A stretch of 64,000 bases of DNA from Arctopsyche grandis (taxonomy: Eukaryota; Arthropoda; Insecta; Trichoptera; Hydropsychidae). Under the pieces are notes generated by a model. The model was not told where the DNA came from and made no database searches. It worked only from the letters and a program-made list of their open reading frames with translations. The stretch spans positions 2,728,001-2,792,000 of the forward strand of contig NC_135355.1 in the NCBI RefSeq assembly GCF_051622035.1. The letters are read 5' to 3'. Position numbers and translations under genes: made by a program. This document shows positions 1 to 12,719 of this stretch, piece after piece (position 1 is the first letter of the stretch; each line of letters opens with the position of its first letter).

Positions 1-367
1 TCGCACTCTGTTCGCCATCGTCACGATCGACGTCACGGTGTTTTAATGGTGTCGGATTTTCTCCCCCATTCCCATGGGGTTTGTATTATACACCCCCTCG
101 TATGCACCTTTAGACGAGCGCACGTCCGGACTATACAAAGTTCAATACTTTTGTTGACTGATCGATTTATTTCCATTAACGATATCGATGACGCCAAAGC
201 TACATACGTCAATCCTCGTGGTCTGGATTTCACGTGACTTTTGCTGTTAGATGAAGGCCTCTCCAACATATTATACATATGTATTTCTGCTCTGAGGAAT
301 ACCCATCTTAATTGCATAATTCATACACACTGGTTTTTTTTTATTATTTTTTATATTACATATATCT

Positions 368-736
368 TCTAATATATAATTTGGAAAGAGACTTTGCATA
401 TATGTACATATGTATGTATGTAACCTTCGTTCGTTGTTTCGTAGTTTTTTTTTTTCGATTCATGGGCGCCGATTCGATTTATTTCGATTCAAAGGATTCG
501 AAGTCCCCGGGGGCGAAGCCACCTTCGCGCCGGGGGCGAAGCCCTAGGGATTAGGCAGGCGCCGGATTCTGGTATACATATAATTTTGAAAGAGACTTAT
601 TTTATATGTTGGTTTGTTCGTGACAGTCAATTTAATAAAAAAAAACAAACGAGTATTCAAATAAATTTATATAAAATAAAACATTTTTAAGCGGTTTATA
701 TTATAAATACCGAGCGAAGCCGGGTAATACAGCTAG
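368..736 (+). mobile_element. Helitron-like non-autonomous element (candidate)
   Basis: The left end reads TCTAATATATAATTTGG followed by AAAGAGACTTTG. The right end reads GCGAAGCCGGGTAATACAGC and then CTAG, next to a host T. A 5' TC, a GC-rich 3' hairpin region and a CTRR terminus are Helitron hallmarks. Related ends recur in inverse orientation at 23029-23205 and 48064-48261. Around 466-560 there is a local GC-rich stretch with repeated GGGGGCGAAGCC units, and a second left-end-like motif lies near 571-592, so the copy may be composite. Confidence 0.4.
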
Positions 737-744
737 TAACTTAT

Positions 745-905
745 AACATATAAGTTTCACTTCGTCAATTAGTCTGACAAACTTCCTACACTCTTCCGAT
801 CGCTTTGAAACTTTACCATTTTGCAAGGTTTGGCCGCCGATAGAGATTTCAATGACTTCCGCTAGTTCGATGGTGAAATATAATCGTAATAAACACGATT
901 AAGAA
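745..905. repeat. MITE-like repeat family B fragment
   Basis: Starts with TTTCACTTCGTCAATTAGTC and carries a block around CCGATCGCTTTGAAACTTTA. The same sequence recurs at 1217-1345 and, inverted, at about 13250-13410 and 48455-48610. No coding content seen. Confidence 0.55.
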
Positions 906-1216
906 TCCAAAAATTTTGGAGACGATGACTTACATACATATATGTACGTATATGCTTTCAATTTTTATAAAAAGTGAACATTTTTAATATGTATTACACT
1001 TTCATGATTAAAAGTTTTAACATTTAATTATAAATTTTAAGTGATGATGATAACAAATTGTGCGATTTGTAATTTAAATTCATCGCCAGTAGACTCGTAT
1101 GGCGAACTAATGAGTAGTAGGTAGCGAGTTTTTCGAGGACACAGAATATCGTTAAAAGTAACCTTTCTCCAATAATTATTTAGTCAATTCTAAAACAGAT
1201 GGTCTATTTTTAAAAG

Positions 1217-1345
1217 GTTAATATTAGCTTCAATTAGTCCGTTAGTATGGACAAACTTCCTACACTCTTCTGATCGCTTTGAAACTTTACCATTTTGCAA
1301 GGTGTGGCCGCCGATAGAGATTTCAAACCCACCGATAGAGATTTC
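1217..1345. repeat. MITE-like repeat family B fragment, second copy
   Basis: Near-repeat of 745-870, sharing the CTTCCTACACTCTTC block and the GGCCGCCGATAGAGATTTCA block. The latter is partly duplicated within this copy. Confidence 0.5.
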
Positions 1346-1359
1346 AACGCCGATAGAAG

Positions 1360-1640
1360 CCCAACCCTGGGATCGAATCCGGCGCCTCTCGACGCTATGC
1401 TGCTGGTTTAGGATAATTGTGACATCCAAGTCGATTCCTATCAGAGTTTGCCAATTTAATCTGGCTTAACTATTCAAACACTTCCTCAAAAATTGACTTA
1501 TACCTGTCCATTAATGTCTCCATTGTCTGATTATGATTTTAATTTGTATATGGTACATACATATACTTAGCCATAGTGTCAATTTGGGGCAAACTGTCAT
1601 TGCACTATGGTAATAAAAATAAAATATAATAAAAAAAATC
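1360..1640 (+). mobile_element. SINE 3' portion ending in a stem-loop
   Basis: A tRNA-like B-box remnant (GGGATCGAATCC) is followed by a body with TCGATTCCTATCAGAGTTTGCC, shared with the SINE at 8854-9260. It ends in a hairpin at 1571-1610 with arms CCATAGTG and CACTATGG, then an A/T-rich tail. Confidence 0.55.
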
Positions 1641-1818
1641 TTATTATTTTCTTTAACTTCATAATTTTACTATAGACATCTATGTATTTTTACATTAAAC
1701 TAAAATATCTAAAAATTTTAATACATAGATAGCACTTTTTTTTAATTCAAGTAATTTTTAATAATGAAGTATGTATGTATTTTACAATATTTGAATAAAT
1801 ATTTATTAATTGTTTCAG

Positions 1819-4800
1819 GCCGAACTGATTAATCTTCGCACCGAATTAGTAGAAGCTCGTGCATGCCGGGATCTATTAGAGCAGCAAAATGCTACTATAT
1901 CTATCGGTACTCACTCAATATTCCACATTAAAATTTACAAATAAATGCTTGATATATTTATTATTATTTTCAATATAATACTATTTTCAATTCAGGTTTA
2001 ACAGACTCCAGTATTGGCGAAACGCTGCGTCTCAGAGGCGAATGCTCTCAGTTGCATCGTGAGAATGCCGCTTTACGAGCCACGGTTTTAGCCCTGCACA
2101 GCGAAGTATACGGCGCTCGGTAATTCGGTAATTATAATTAGTCTAATTGTATATTGAGAATTTGATTAAAGCGATCTTTCCTATGTAGGCTGGCTGCTAA
2201 ATATCTGGACAAGGAGCTGGCCGGTCGCATTCAACAGTTGCAATTGCTCGGAAGGGAGATGAAAGGCGAAGTCAGGGACAGGCTGTGGAGGCAGTTGGAG
2301 TCTGAGATACTTCTGCAACGGCACAAGACGGTCGTACGTATGATATTGAGTTTTTAGATGTGCCTTTTCGAATGTGTTGTGATTGAAAAGTGTTTCCTGT
2401 CGTTGTGTAGGTGCGTGCCTGTCGCTCCGCGAGAGGCAACGGCTCGTGTACCCGCGTGAAGAATACAGGCTTTGAAGGTAGGACTGTTGCCGGGGAGCCT
2501 CGTCATGTTGATGTACCTCGGACTCATCAACAAGGACTTGGAATCAGCATAACAGTATGTTATATTGCTAAAATTAAATCATTGCATTGAATCGTTGATT
2601 ATTTTATTGATTTGTTTTATTTTTTAGGGTGGTAGAGAGCATGGAGTTCCTATATTAATTTCGGAGCTGGAAGCAGATGGTCCAGCAGCACAAACAGGAC
2701 AACTTTACGTAGGGGATGCTATCCTTTCTGTGAATAATATAGATCTCCGTCAAGTAAGCCTTTTGTACTGATATGTTTTTTTTTTTAAGATTTCAAGTAG
2801 TTCAAATAAACGACTTAACCTAATCCTTACTATTTAGTATGCTATATATTATCTCCTGTATTAATGTGTGGGTATTCTTCAACCTAACCGATCAGCATTG
2901 CTTAAAATAAATAATTCGCTGTTCAAGTTTGCTGATATTCTTTCCTCTCGGTCCGTTTCTTTAAAAAAAATCCCACATTTCGTTTAAATTTTGATTCATT
3001 CATCTTTATAATGTTTGGATTTTTTTATGTTTCAGGCATGTCACAAAGAAGCAGTGACAATATTACAAAATCAGACGGGCGATTGTACTCTTTGCGTCCA
3101 ATTCGTAGCTGAAGACTCGGACGAAGAAAATTTTCTAAGCGAAGACGAGTACACGTTCAAGTATACATAATTGATAAATAGGATGAATTATCTTTCATAT
3201 AATACTAAAATACTACTGTGACTTTTATTCAGGTATCCAATATTCCCAGCTGAAGACGGGTTGGCGGGAGAAGCCACACCTACAGCTCCTCGTACACCAG
3301 ATCCGACTCAACTTCATCGAAGGTTTATTCGAATCATACCTCTGTATATATTCGCAGTGTATACTTTGTAATGTACTTACGATTGAATTTAATTTTAGGA
3401 GTGGATCTGAAGATTATAGCGATTACGCCGTCACGCCGGAGAATAACCATTCCCATAAATACGTAACCCAAAATTCTTATTACAACAATCACAACATATC
3501 TCCGAACCAATATGGCGACTATCCATATCAAATATCGCAGAATAATATGTACAATATGAACAATCACTACGAGGACTATTACACAGCTAACAATAACCTG
3601 TTGTTGCAACATTCCATTTTGGACATGGACGATAATACGATTAAAATACAGACTGAAATTAAAAACTCTCTCGTTAGCTATGTAGAAGAGAATGTACAAT
3701 CGCATTCAGACGGTGAAAATTCAAAGGATAACAGCAATGAGAAGTTGAATGTGCGGGATCAGTTTGCATTCCTGAACAAGCATATAGACGTCGTCGATAA
3801 CTTAAACGAAATCATCGTTCCTTTGAACAGTTTGAACAATTCTCAAAGTAATTCAGAAAGTACAAGCTCCCCCGTTCAGACTTCCAGTGATAATAATATC
3901 GTATCTTCGGGGATTTCATGCGGCAATGTGGAAACGAGCGATTCAAAGTCGCCCGTAATATCGAGCGATGCCTTGAACGGCAATTTGTTGAACGATTCAA
4001 TGACTGAGTTGAATGTTAATGAAAAGCAGACTGTTATAGACACGTCTAAAAGTATAGGTAAAAACTTTAGATATAAGTCTGCTAGGAAAAAGTCTTACGA
4101 TAAAGTCATCGATGCTTGTTCGAACCTACCAAACGATGACGTAACCTACGATAAGAACAACGACGTCAATCAGAACGTTGGGTTTGTATATCCGAAGATA
4201 TCTAGCATGAAACCGTTTGCTACCAATCAATATTTAGGACTGTCCGGCAACTCTTTGAACAATTACGAGTCGTCGGTTTCTCCGGACTCCGTCGAGACCA
4301 CTCCCGTCCACGGCAAGAAGCTCCAATTAAAAATGACCAAAAAGAAACGAGTCGTGAAGAATAAAGGGACGTATCAAGCATTAGACAATGCTAACACTTC
4401 GGATATGGAATCGCCTAATAAGGTTATAAAACCGGACAAGAAGTATTACAACGACACGTTTGCAAAGCTCAGCGTCAAAACTATTCAGTCAATATTTGAC
4501 CAGAGTAATAAAGACGATGCCAAGCTGAAGCTATCTGATGAGATCGAATCGGAGAGCTTCCCGTCTCCGGCGCAAGTCTACGAAGATAAGACTCCTATAG
4601 ACGAAATACCACTGATGAGCTTCACTCCGGAGCACGCTCTGCCAAACTTGAAACCGAACAATAGCGTTACTATATCAGTCAAGAGCAAAGACGATAATGG
4701 AAACGACAAGCTTGCAGAGGTTGAAAAAGCATTGCAGAATCCTTCCAAGATAACGAGTGTTCATAAGTTTCCGATGAAGAATCGAGAGTTCAGGATCGGC

Positions 4801-5274
4801 ACGGCTAAAAGAATACCTCCACCACCTGATGTGATCCACATACCGTTGAAAGACCTGAATGCAGAATTTCACATGAAGTCCACTGTCGTGGGCAACGTCA
4901 CCGAGCCAGTGAGTCAGACTCTGATCATGCAAAATGCCGAAGAATCCGTAGATAGTCAAGAACTGATAGAGACTGAAATCAATGATATATACCCTGTCCT
5001 TGAAAACATAATGAACACTTCGAATATGGTGAGTCACAGCCAGGCCGATATAGACGCCACGTTGAAACTCGCCCTGAGCAAGTTAGAACTGTCCATGCTC
5101 GGCGAGAATCCTCTGAAGTTCACCCCGAAGGCTTTGTTACCCCCGCTAGACAGCTACCATTCTGGTCATAGTAAAACGAGAAGCGGCCATCACAAAAGCG
5201 AAGTGCTGTCAAACTTCGCCAAAGACCTCATCATCGAAGGCAACGGAGATCCCGACTTCGGCACTCCCGTATAG
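1819..5274 (+). CDS. GOPC: GOPC-like Golgi PDZ/coiled-coil protein, 3' exons (partial)
   Basis: GOPC (PIST/CAL) is a Golgi-associated adaptor: its coiled coil binds Golgi proteins and its PDZ domain binds C-termini of membrane cargo. Exons by splice signals and frame: 1819-1906, 1996-2119, 2189-2333, 2411-2554, 2628-2753, 3036-3160, 3233-3322, 3399-5274. These join in frame to 905 visible residues. Residues 1-119 are heptad-rich and include [16 protein letters not shown] and the RHKTVVRACR segment, strongly characteristic of GOPC. The PDZ domain spans about 161-240, with carboxylate-binding loop GLGISIT and the HKEAVTIL helix. It is followed by an acidic stretch (EDSDEEN) as in family members. 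The last exon is a 625-codon open frame rich in Ser, Asn and Lys; known GOPC proteins end much sooner after the PDZ. The protein ends GTPV. The N-terminal exons and promoter lie upstream of the window. Family assignment is confident; function of the tail is unknown. Confidence 0.9.
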
Positions 5275-5486
5275 GCTTACAATCGACAAACACTACACTA
5301 CATTCCCATAAAGTTGTACTTTTATATATTGTTTTTTTTATTGGATCTTTAAGATTTGCGCAGATAGGAAATTGTAGATGTGTCATTTCATTGGTATCAG
5401 GTAAATTGCTCGGAATCAATCATTCGAAAATCATTCAAGCGATTGATGAAGGAATTGACTTCGAGCAATTCACCTAGGACCGTCAT

Positions 5487-5830
5487 CAAACGATCGACAA
5501 GCGCCAGACAGACTGAACTACAGATTAACTGTACGTGTACCTTATGCGTGCGCACTGCTCGCACTTACACTAAGCGAAATCTACCCGAAGTCCCGACATA
5601 CATACACCTACCCTGTATACGTTCTGTGCTTCTGATACTTTAGTTCCGAATTTTGCCTTATTAAACTCGCCAGAAAGATCCAACTCAATTTTAATAATTG
5701 CATCTGTGCACATCGAAAGGTTACTCGTCATCTGATGTGCAATCTATCATTCGTAAAGTCGACAATTGCGTTTAAAGCAGCCATCCAGTTAATCTGTGGT
5801 TCAGTCTGTCTGGCGCTTGTCGATCGTTTG
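5487..5830. repeat. Foldback element with 45-nt inverted arms
   Basis: The left arm (5487-5531) and right arm (5786-5830) are reverse complements over about 45 nt with one mismatch. They begin CAAACGATCGACAAGCGCC and enclose about 254 bp. No target duplication seen. It lies just downstream of the GOPC-like stop codon. The rest of 5275-8180 is AT-rich with no gene I can support. Confidence 0.6.
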
Positions 5831-8186
5831 CACCAAATCCGAAATTTTTAGTCAAATTTTAACAATACTATGTTTGATGCTTGTTAGGTGCAATAGTGGT
5901 GTAAATCAAATGATACGACATTACATTCAAAGCAATAACTTTTTATGTCATATAAACTAATATGAATCAGGATAAATATATTTAATGTTGCACCTTGAAA
6001 TTTGGGTCCGACGATAAAAATGCGAACACGATTAAATCGAACAGCGAAAATTGGGTGTGCGGTTTTTCGCGTTCGGATTTCTCTCGTGCGGTTTTATCCA
6101 AACACTGAAATTTGTTAGTAAATGCATTAGATATGCCGTCGTTCCTCATAAACTTGGAAATATTGGGATTTTTAACCGTTTGCCCGCGGCCGTCTTCTAT
6201 GGAAGCTTTGCGCGACAAGTTTGTAGCGCGACTGTCTTCCATAGAATTTCTGAACTTTGCACGGGATTTTGAGTCTTATATGCGCCTATTTCAACTGTTT
6301 TAAGGTTCAAAATTGGTTGAATATATTACTGAGAGTTGAATGCCATCTATTCAATTTGCTTAAAATGAATATATACCAGTCAAAATTAGTTTTTTGTGGA
6401 ACCATACTGAAACCCCGTTTGTGTGACGTCACGTCTGTTGAACAAGGTTGACGATACGTCTAAATTGTATGAAGAATGATTATTTAACAATTAAGCCAAA
6501 ACTACGAGATATATTATGTATTTTATTGTTTAAAATAATACTTTATGTGTTAATTAACATATCTGGTTACTTGAGTAAATATTAAAATCTGTATTTAAGG
6601 TCAAAAACTCGATTGTCAAATTCGCTATATTTATTGCCGCAGGTAAAGGGTTAAGATACCAACTAACATTACGATGTTGTCTATCTTCAAGATTGTTGCT
6701 ACTTATAGTGATGTTTTAGGAAATTAAAAAAAAAAATCATAAGAACCTGCTCAAAACTGCAACTGCCTATGTACGTGTATAGAAAAATTTATTTTTTTTG
6801 TCTGTGAACTAACAAATTTTATGTTTTATTTATTACTAGATTAGCATAAGAGAGTTTTTGATTGTATATGAGAGTTGATACGGAATCAATACCCTTTTGA
6901 TGAAGCTTAAAACAGGATATGTTAAGTTGGTCGTTGTTGAAAGTGTGTCAGAATCATGATAGGAATTGTTTTAAATTTCATTGTGAGAGTTCAATTGAAT
7001 GAAAAGCGTGGTTTTATGTAAAAGTCTATTTAGATGATAAAAAGTTGGCGTCGTTGGATTTGTCATTTGTACGATTGAGCTTTATTTCGTTTATGGTTTA
7101 CATTTTTGTGAACTTTGCTGAATGTTTTTACCAATTTTTCAAGTATAGTATTATAAGATTAGTATAAAATGCATGTGATTTTTTTTTTTACTATTACTTT
7201 TTATCTTACAAGTATGTATACTATTTTTATGTCTGATTCTTTTGAGATTTTGGTGGTCTTCCTATTTAGAAAGTTATATTATACTTTGTAAAAAGCATTT
7301 ATCGCTGTTGTATGTGTCGATGGTAATGTTATATTATACTTATTATGTATGTATATCGAACCGTGGATAGATCGAGTGAATTCAGTAACTACACGTAAAT
7401 ATCGTACAATACAAAATGCATAATGCATGAAATTGATCTCTTTGAAAATTTATAAAAAAAGCATTGAAAGTGCAAAAGAAAAGTTATAGAATACGCAAGC
7501 GTATTCGTATTTGATAAGCCTGTCAATTTTACAATAAAAATCATTCATTTCCTTTTGCCAAATTTGAACGATGTTCGGCAGTAGTCCTAAAATGGATTTG
7601 TGGTTGTTTTATTATTTATTATTTATTATACAAATTTATATTTATTTAGATTGCACAAAGGCTTGACATTTGCCAAAAATCGTTTCTACCGTAACGTACT
7701 TACATATAGCTTTTTGAATATTATGAATATTTCGTATACATATTGTTAATTATATAATAAATTATTTTTTTATAGCCCTCTAAAAGGTCTAAACTTTGAT
7801 TTATTCGTACGAATGATAATTCACACTAGGACATTCTATAATATAATATTTACAAATAAGCATATTATTATTATCGTGTATAATAGTATTCACTCTTGCA
7901 GCGCGCTCGCTGAATTTATAAAACACTCTTTGCAGAAAATTTTAATCATTTTCTTTTTCTAATAAATCTATCTTTTATTTAATTAAAAAAAAAAAAAAAA
8001 ACACACGAATTCACAAAATCCAGTATATCGTATACGATATTGTTTTGAAAACGTGGTCCTACACTTATGATTTATACATGAATTAAAAACATACATTGTA
8101 ATCCTGTTAATATACAAAAGCTGTGAATAAAACGATGATTATCTGAACTGTTTTCAATTTATTGTATTCTTTCCCGAACACAATCA
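5831..8186. other. Non-coding AT-rich interval
   Basis: No supported gene. Short open frames at 5982-6450 show no recognisable protein and overlap each other. A small imperfect inverted repeat (TCTTCTATGGAAG and CTTCCATAGAA) lies at about 6193-6246. A poly-A run is near 7983. Confidence 0.5.
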
Positions 8187-8258
8187 AAGGTCTATTCATA
8201 CTGGTAGTATGAAAGGAAAAGCAGTATGAAGAGTACATTATTTATTTATTTAAGTTTG

Positions 8259-8302
8259 GACCATTGTGGCATTACAGAAATCCCTAATGCGCCACAATGG
8301 TC
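8259..8302 (-). repeat. LINE/SINE 3'-end stem-loop, stem class GACCATTGTGGC
   Basis: The arms GACCATTGTGGC and GCCACAATGGTC enclose ATTACAGAAATCCCTAATGC. The loop is the reverse complement of the conserved loop seen in plus-oriented copies, so this copy is inverted. Confidence 0.7.
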
Positions 8303-8853
8303 GAAATTATACAGATATATGAGAAGAATAAAAATATATACATATACAATATGTAGGGTTGGAATTGAACGAAAGGCTGATGTATGGGCAATGGCTGAGA
8401 AAGAGTATGTTACGACTAATTGTGAGAAGGGGATGAAAAGGGGCAGAGATATAACGGTTAGTCGCAGTTGGACCTGTGCTCTGCGCGGTTGGTCGCTAAA
8501 CCTCTGCACGTATCATCTTAACCTTTCCCTTACGGTGCCAAAAACATCCGCGCGCTCCGATGATATGTATTTTGTACACATACATTGACGTAATTCGTAA
8601 TTATATTACGGAGGAATACAAAAATTCTGAACCTCGTATCTATTACATTTCATATCGATATTCCCATTATTAGAGTCGAGTTGTAGTAAATACATATCAC
8701 AGGGGAGGAAAGGTTAATAAACAACATGACTGAAAACGCACGTGCTTGGTCTTCACCTCAACTGCCACGTCCTGAACAGCGTCATCTGTCAGGATTCTCT
8801 ACCACATATATTTATATACCCAGCAGTATTGCTTAATGGTAACGTATTATATA

Positions 8854-9260
8854 TATTTAGCACCAAGTGATCAGTGGGTTCGATCCGCTATACTGCTGGT
8901 TAGATTTGGGGGTTTTGTGACTCCAAATCGATCGTTTCTTATCAGAGATCGTTTGCCAATTTTATCTGATCATTGTTGAAACGATTCCTCAAAATTGGCA
9001 AAAATTCATCTTTCCTGTTGTCACATATCTTCTGTATTTATTGTGTGTATAATTTGTAAAAATTATGTACAAAATCTGAATCCACAGATGTCTTAATGGA
9101 TTAATTCTGTAATTAATTGTTATTTCATGTTCTTCAGCTTCTAGAAATACAGTGATTTATGTAATAATAAAATGCTGCATTATTTGTAATTCCGGGAAGG
9201 CGAATTGGGTTCTTCCTGTCAAGTCTTCCTGGTGTATATCTATGTAAAATAAAATAAAAT
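8854..9260 (+). mobile_element. tRNA-derived SINE (5'-truncated head)
   Basis: GGGTTCGATCCGCTATACTG is a B-box-like head remnant. A body follows (ATCGATCGTTTCTTATCAGA), then a terminal stem-loop at 9192-9233 with arms CCGGGAAGGC and GTCTTCCTGG. The tail is AAAATA repeats, as in target-primed insertion. Confidence 0.6.
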
Positions 9261-9289
9261 AAAATATACACATACGAAAATACATAAAA

Positions 9290-9570
9290 AAGTGATTATA
9301 ATAATATGTAGCAGATAAAGTAAAAATATCAAATAATAAAATACAAACTAGGGAATGTCTTGTATCTTACAGCCAGCACCAATATTTGAAAACCAGCCGT
9401 AAATACAAAAAAAAACCCTGCGAGGCCCAAATGAGACAAAATTCCACTCATACATCACACTCAATAATGAAGATCATGATGAGTGCAGGCTACCAGACAA
9501 ATCGTTTACAATAATCTTCGATAACCTACGCTCCATGAGGTGGAAAATATCACATTCAGGCTGATTATAT
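9290..9570 (-). mobile_element. LINE 3' fragment (inverted)
   Basis: Shares CCTACGCTCC(A/T)TGAGGTGGAA and the GATAAAGTAAAAATATCAAA block with LINE tails at 13797-14510 and 34253-34440. It corresponds inversely to the tail after the ORF2 C-terminus at 20521-21003. Confidence 0.5.
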
Positions 9571-9719
9571 CGAGCAGGTCTAGCTCTGTAATGTTTATGT
9601 TGTAAAACTTGTCTGAATGTGTGCTGCAGTATTGTATGAATATAAGTGGTATTTTCCGTACACTGCTGTGCTGTGCCGTAGCCGTGAACTGCCGGATAGT
9701 ATGAATAGACCTTCTTGTT

Positions 9720-12690
9720 TACTATTTATTCATACTATAAATGAGAAACCACAGTTTTTGGCCATTTGGATTTAAATAGTACATCATTAAGCACCTATTG
9801 ATAGTTATGTTAGTAGTGAATAAAAGCGTCATCAAGGACACAAAAGATTCTCTTTATTGTCACTGGGTTGTTATTTTTTTATTAAAATTCAACTGGACAA
9901 CAACTAATGCCTAACTAATTGACTATTTATAATATATGTAGATACATGTTTGTTAGTGTTTTATTTTAATTTACATATTTTTAAAATAAAAAAATAACAG
10001 TACAATTAATGCGACTGTTGACATTGCATTTCACTTGATAATGATTCGAACAAATATGTGGAACCAAAACGGGATTTGATTTTGTAGACCCCTTTTTCCA
10101 AAGAGTGTACTTTTTATGATCAGCTAGATTCCAAAAGTTTTCACCTGTACTATGAGATTTTTATATGATGCTATTTAGAATTTTGAAAATCTCTTCTTCA
10201 ATGTTTGGTGTTTCATCTTGAAGAAGTTCTGTTATAATAATAACTTTCATCTATAATAATGTGAGATTCTTTTAAAGGATGTTTGATAGGAAATAAGCAA
10301 AACGCAGCTTATACAAGAACAAGTAGTTTATTCTTTATCTGACAAATTATATGTCTTATATAATGATATAACAATATTGACAACACAATATGTGTATACA
10401 CTAACACATTTAACAATAAATCATAATTATAATTAATTAATCAATCAATTGAAATTCAATTCATCCACCGAACATACAGTGAAGAGCGCAAATGAGAAGA
10501 CGCGTCAGCAAGAAGACAATTAGATGACAAAAATACACAACGACGTAGGGAGGCTAATATCATCCTGAGAATGGCCTCAAAGTGAGGCACGTGCCCTTTT
10601 ACGAACATCTGCGCTGCAAACCCTTGGTTTTGCAAACAAAGAGAGCAGGGTAGCAGTTGAACTTTTATCCTCTTCATTGTCACCTGCTTGTATATCGTCC
10701 ATAATTCTCCAGTATAGAGGATAGTACAATAAAAAATGACCACTAACACGAAAACCATGTGAACTTAATAAGAGGTAAGTAAAAATACATAAATGATTGT
10801 CTCTTTATTAGAGTTGTAAAACCGTCTTGCCAGCATATTTGATCGAACGCAAAGTGCTCTTATTTGCCTATTCGATGTCACGATCATCAGAGAGATTTTC
10901 CGTCAGCAGCTGTCGAAGATTCAGAACTTGACTTCCCGCACGGTTTCAAGATTTTGTCCATCCAAAATTATGATGGGAACAAAATGAGGATATTGTAACG
11001 TGAGAACACGAGAGAGAGAGTATCCATTGTGTAAGTGGATTCGTGGGATGAATAATAGATATCCCTGATTAGGCTAACGGGATTCAGTAAGTGCCCAAAC
11101 AAAGGATACGCTGGAGTTCTCACAGACCTGGGCGAGTAAACAATAGATTTGCCAGAGTAGACTTTTACGCGCCTAGACAATAGACACGCCAACGGATCGG
11201 GGATGTTGTGTTGTGCAACTTGAGGTACACACGGTAGATCGAATATTCTGGAGTGAGCGGCGGTTTCGTGTGGACCTCCCGAAATGCTGTGAAGCGACTT
11301 TGGCCTTTTATTTGGATCCTGAACCCACCCCTACGTTACAATATTATTAAAATGAAAAATTAGTATGGATTTAGCAAACTCATTAAAAATGTAGCCACGG
11401 GTTCGACAGTGGTAAATTGCTGGAGTCTACCTCCATATTGTTCCAAACGCTTTTTAATATTAGTAATAAATAAGGCTGGGTCAAACCATCACCAATCACT
11501 TTTTTCATCCTCGGAAAGTGTACGTGAGAACTATTTAGCTTTTAACTTGTTAGCTATGAATGCTTTTACAGAGGTGAAAATTTCTACCATATGTTTGTTT
11601 AAAAAAACTACTTTCTTTTTCCTCATATTTATGAAAAAATTGAGTATTTTTTGTTATTTTAATCCTTTGAAGAAAATAGCTTCACGAATTTGAAGCAAAT
11701 AGCTTCATTTTGGAATTCCTGATTTATAGATATACAATAATGTACGTGAAACCCCATCTAGAAGCTCGAAATGTGTCAAATCTGTCAAAGTCACATACTC
11801 ACATCTTAAAAAGGATAATCGAAATATCCGTCGTTTCTTTTTTTTTCACCTCGGCAGAAAATTTCGTTTCGCACGTTGAAAGTAATTTATCGTCACAATA
11901 AAGCACTTTCATTAGCATAAATAGCGGTAGAAAAGCTTCGAAAAGAACAGGTTTCTTAAATGTGAAGATAATATATTTGTGAATTAGAACGAACGTTCCA
12001 TACTCGTCCATTAAAATTCAATTTATTAATTCCTTTTTTGGTAGGATCGGAATTTCACAAAGAATTGTAAAATTATGCATATTTTACTGCAAAGTTTAAT
12101 TCAAACGTTTTTCCTGGTTCTGACACGAGACGTATACATAAGTACGTTAATCAAATACAAGGTATTTACATATACATAGTAACTCTAAATGTGCTGCAGT
12201 TAAAAATATTTTCAACGTTTATTTGCTTGGGCTTTTATCTGTCATATTTCATCTTAAGCCCAACATATTAAATTTATAAGATATTTTTCAACTATCAATT
12301 ATTTAAAAAAAATCATAGATGAAATATTGAAAAGGGATAAACATTAGTAAAAAATCAATCCAAAAAGTCGAAATCACACAGTCGAAAACAAAGATAGAAG
12401 AGATCGAAAAGAGGGTTCGGTGATTACTGGTCACAAATTACTCGTCACAAAGTCACTAAAATCTCTATAACGGAACATCTGGCAGCCGAAAAGTCCATCA
12501 TACTAACGATAACTATCATAGTAACGAGAACTTGATTGCCAAATATTGTGTATTCGCAATTTTTATGGCAAAAATTGTCTTTGTGACCACCCCAATGTGA
12601 CGAATAGTCCAACTACCGAAAAGAGATACCTCAAACAACCGGTGAAAACGCATTGGCCAAAGAACGAACAATACATCGGCCATTTCAGTT
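9720..12690. other. Interval without a supported gene
   Basis: AT-rich non-coding sequence. At about 11215-11335 a plus-strand segment resembles the inverse of 14640-14760: both can encode KCCEATLA followed by LDPE. This marks an unidentified repeated coding fragment. At 10875-10910 a short block (ATCATCAGAGAGATT, then CCGTCAGCAG) recurs at 33737-33765. Nothing else recognised. Confidence 0.4.
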
Positions 12691-12719
12691 TTATAAAAAC
12701 ATATTTTCATCATTCATTA

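Larger units (their letters stand above)
8187..9713. mobile_element. Possible DNA transposon with 16-bp TIRs, carrying other repeats
   Basis: AAGGTCTATTCATACT at the left end is matched by its reverse complement AGTATGAATAGACCTT at the right end. No clear target duplication. The interior holds a LINE/SINE stem-loop (8259-8302), a SINE (8854-9260) and a LINE tail (9290-9570), so it may be a composite bounded by chance. Confidence 0.35.

Noticed and set aside
4675-5037. Antisense ORF under the GOPC-like last exon
   Set aside because: Shadow of the sense frame, which has clear family context.
10456-10758. 100-codon minus-strand ORF
   Set aside because: No motif, no splice or start support, and the surroundings are repeat debris.
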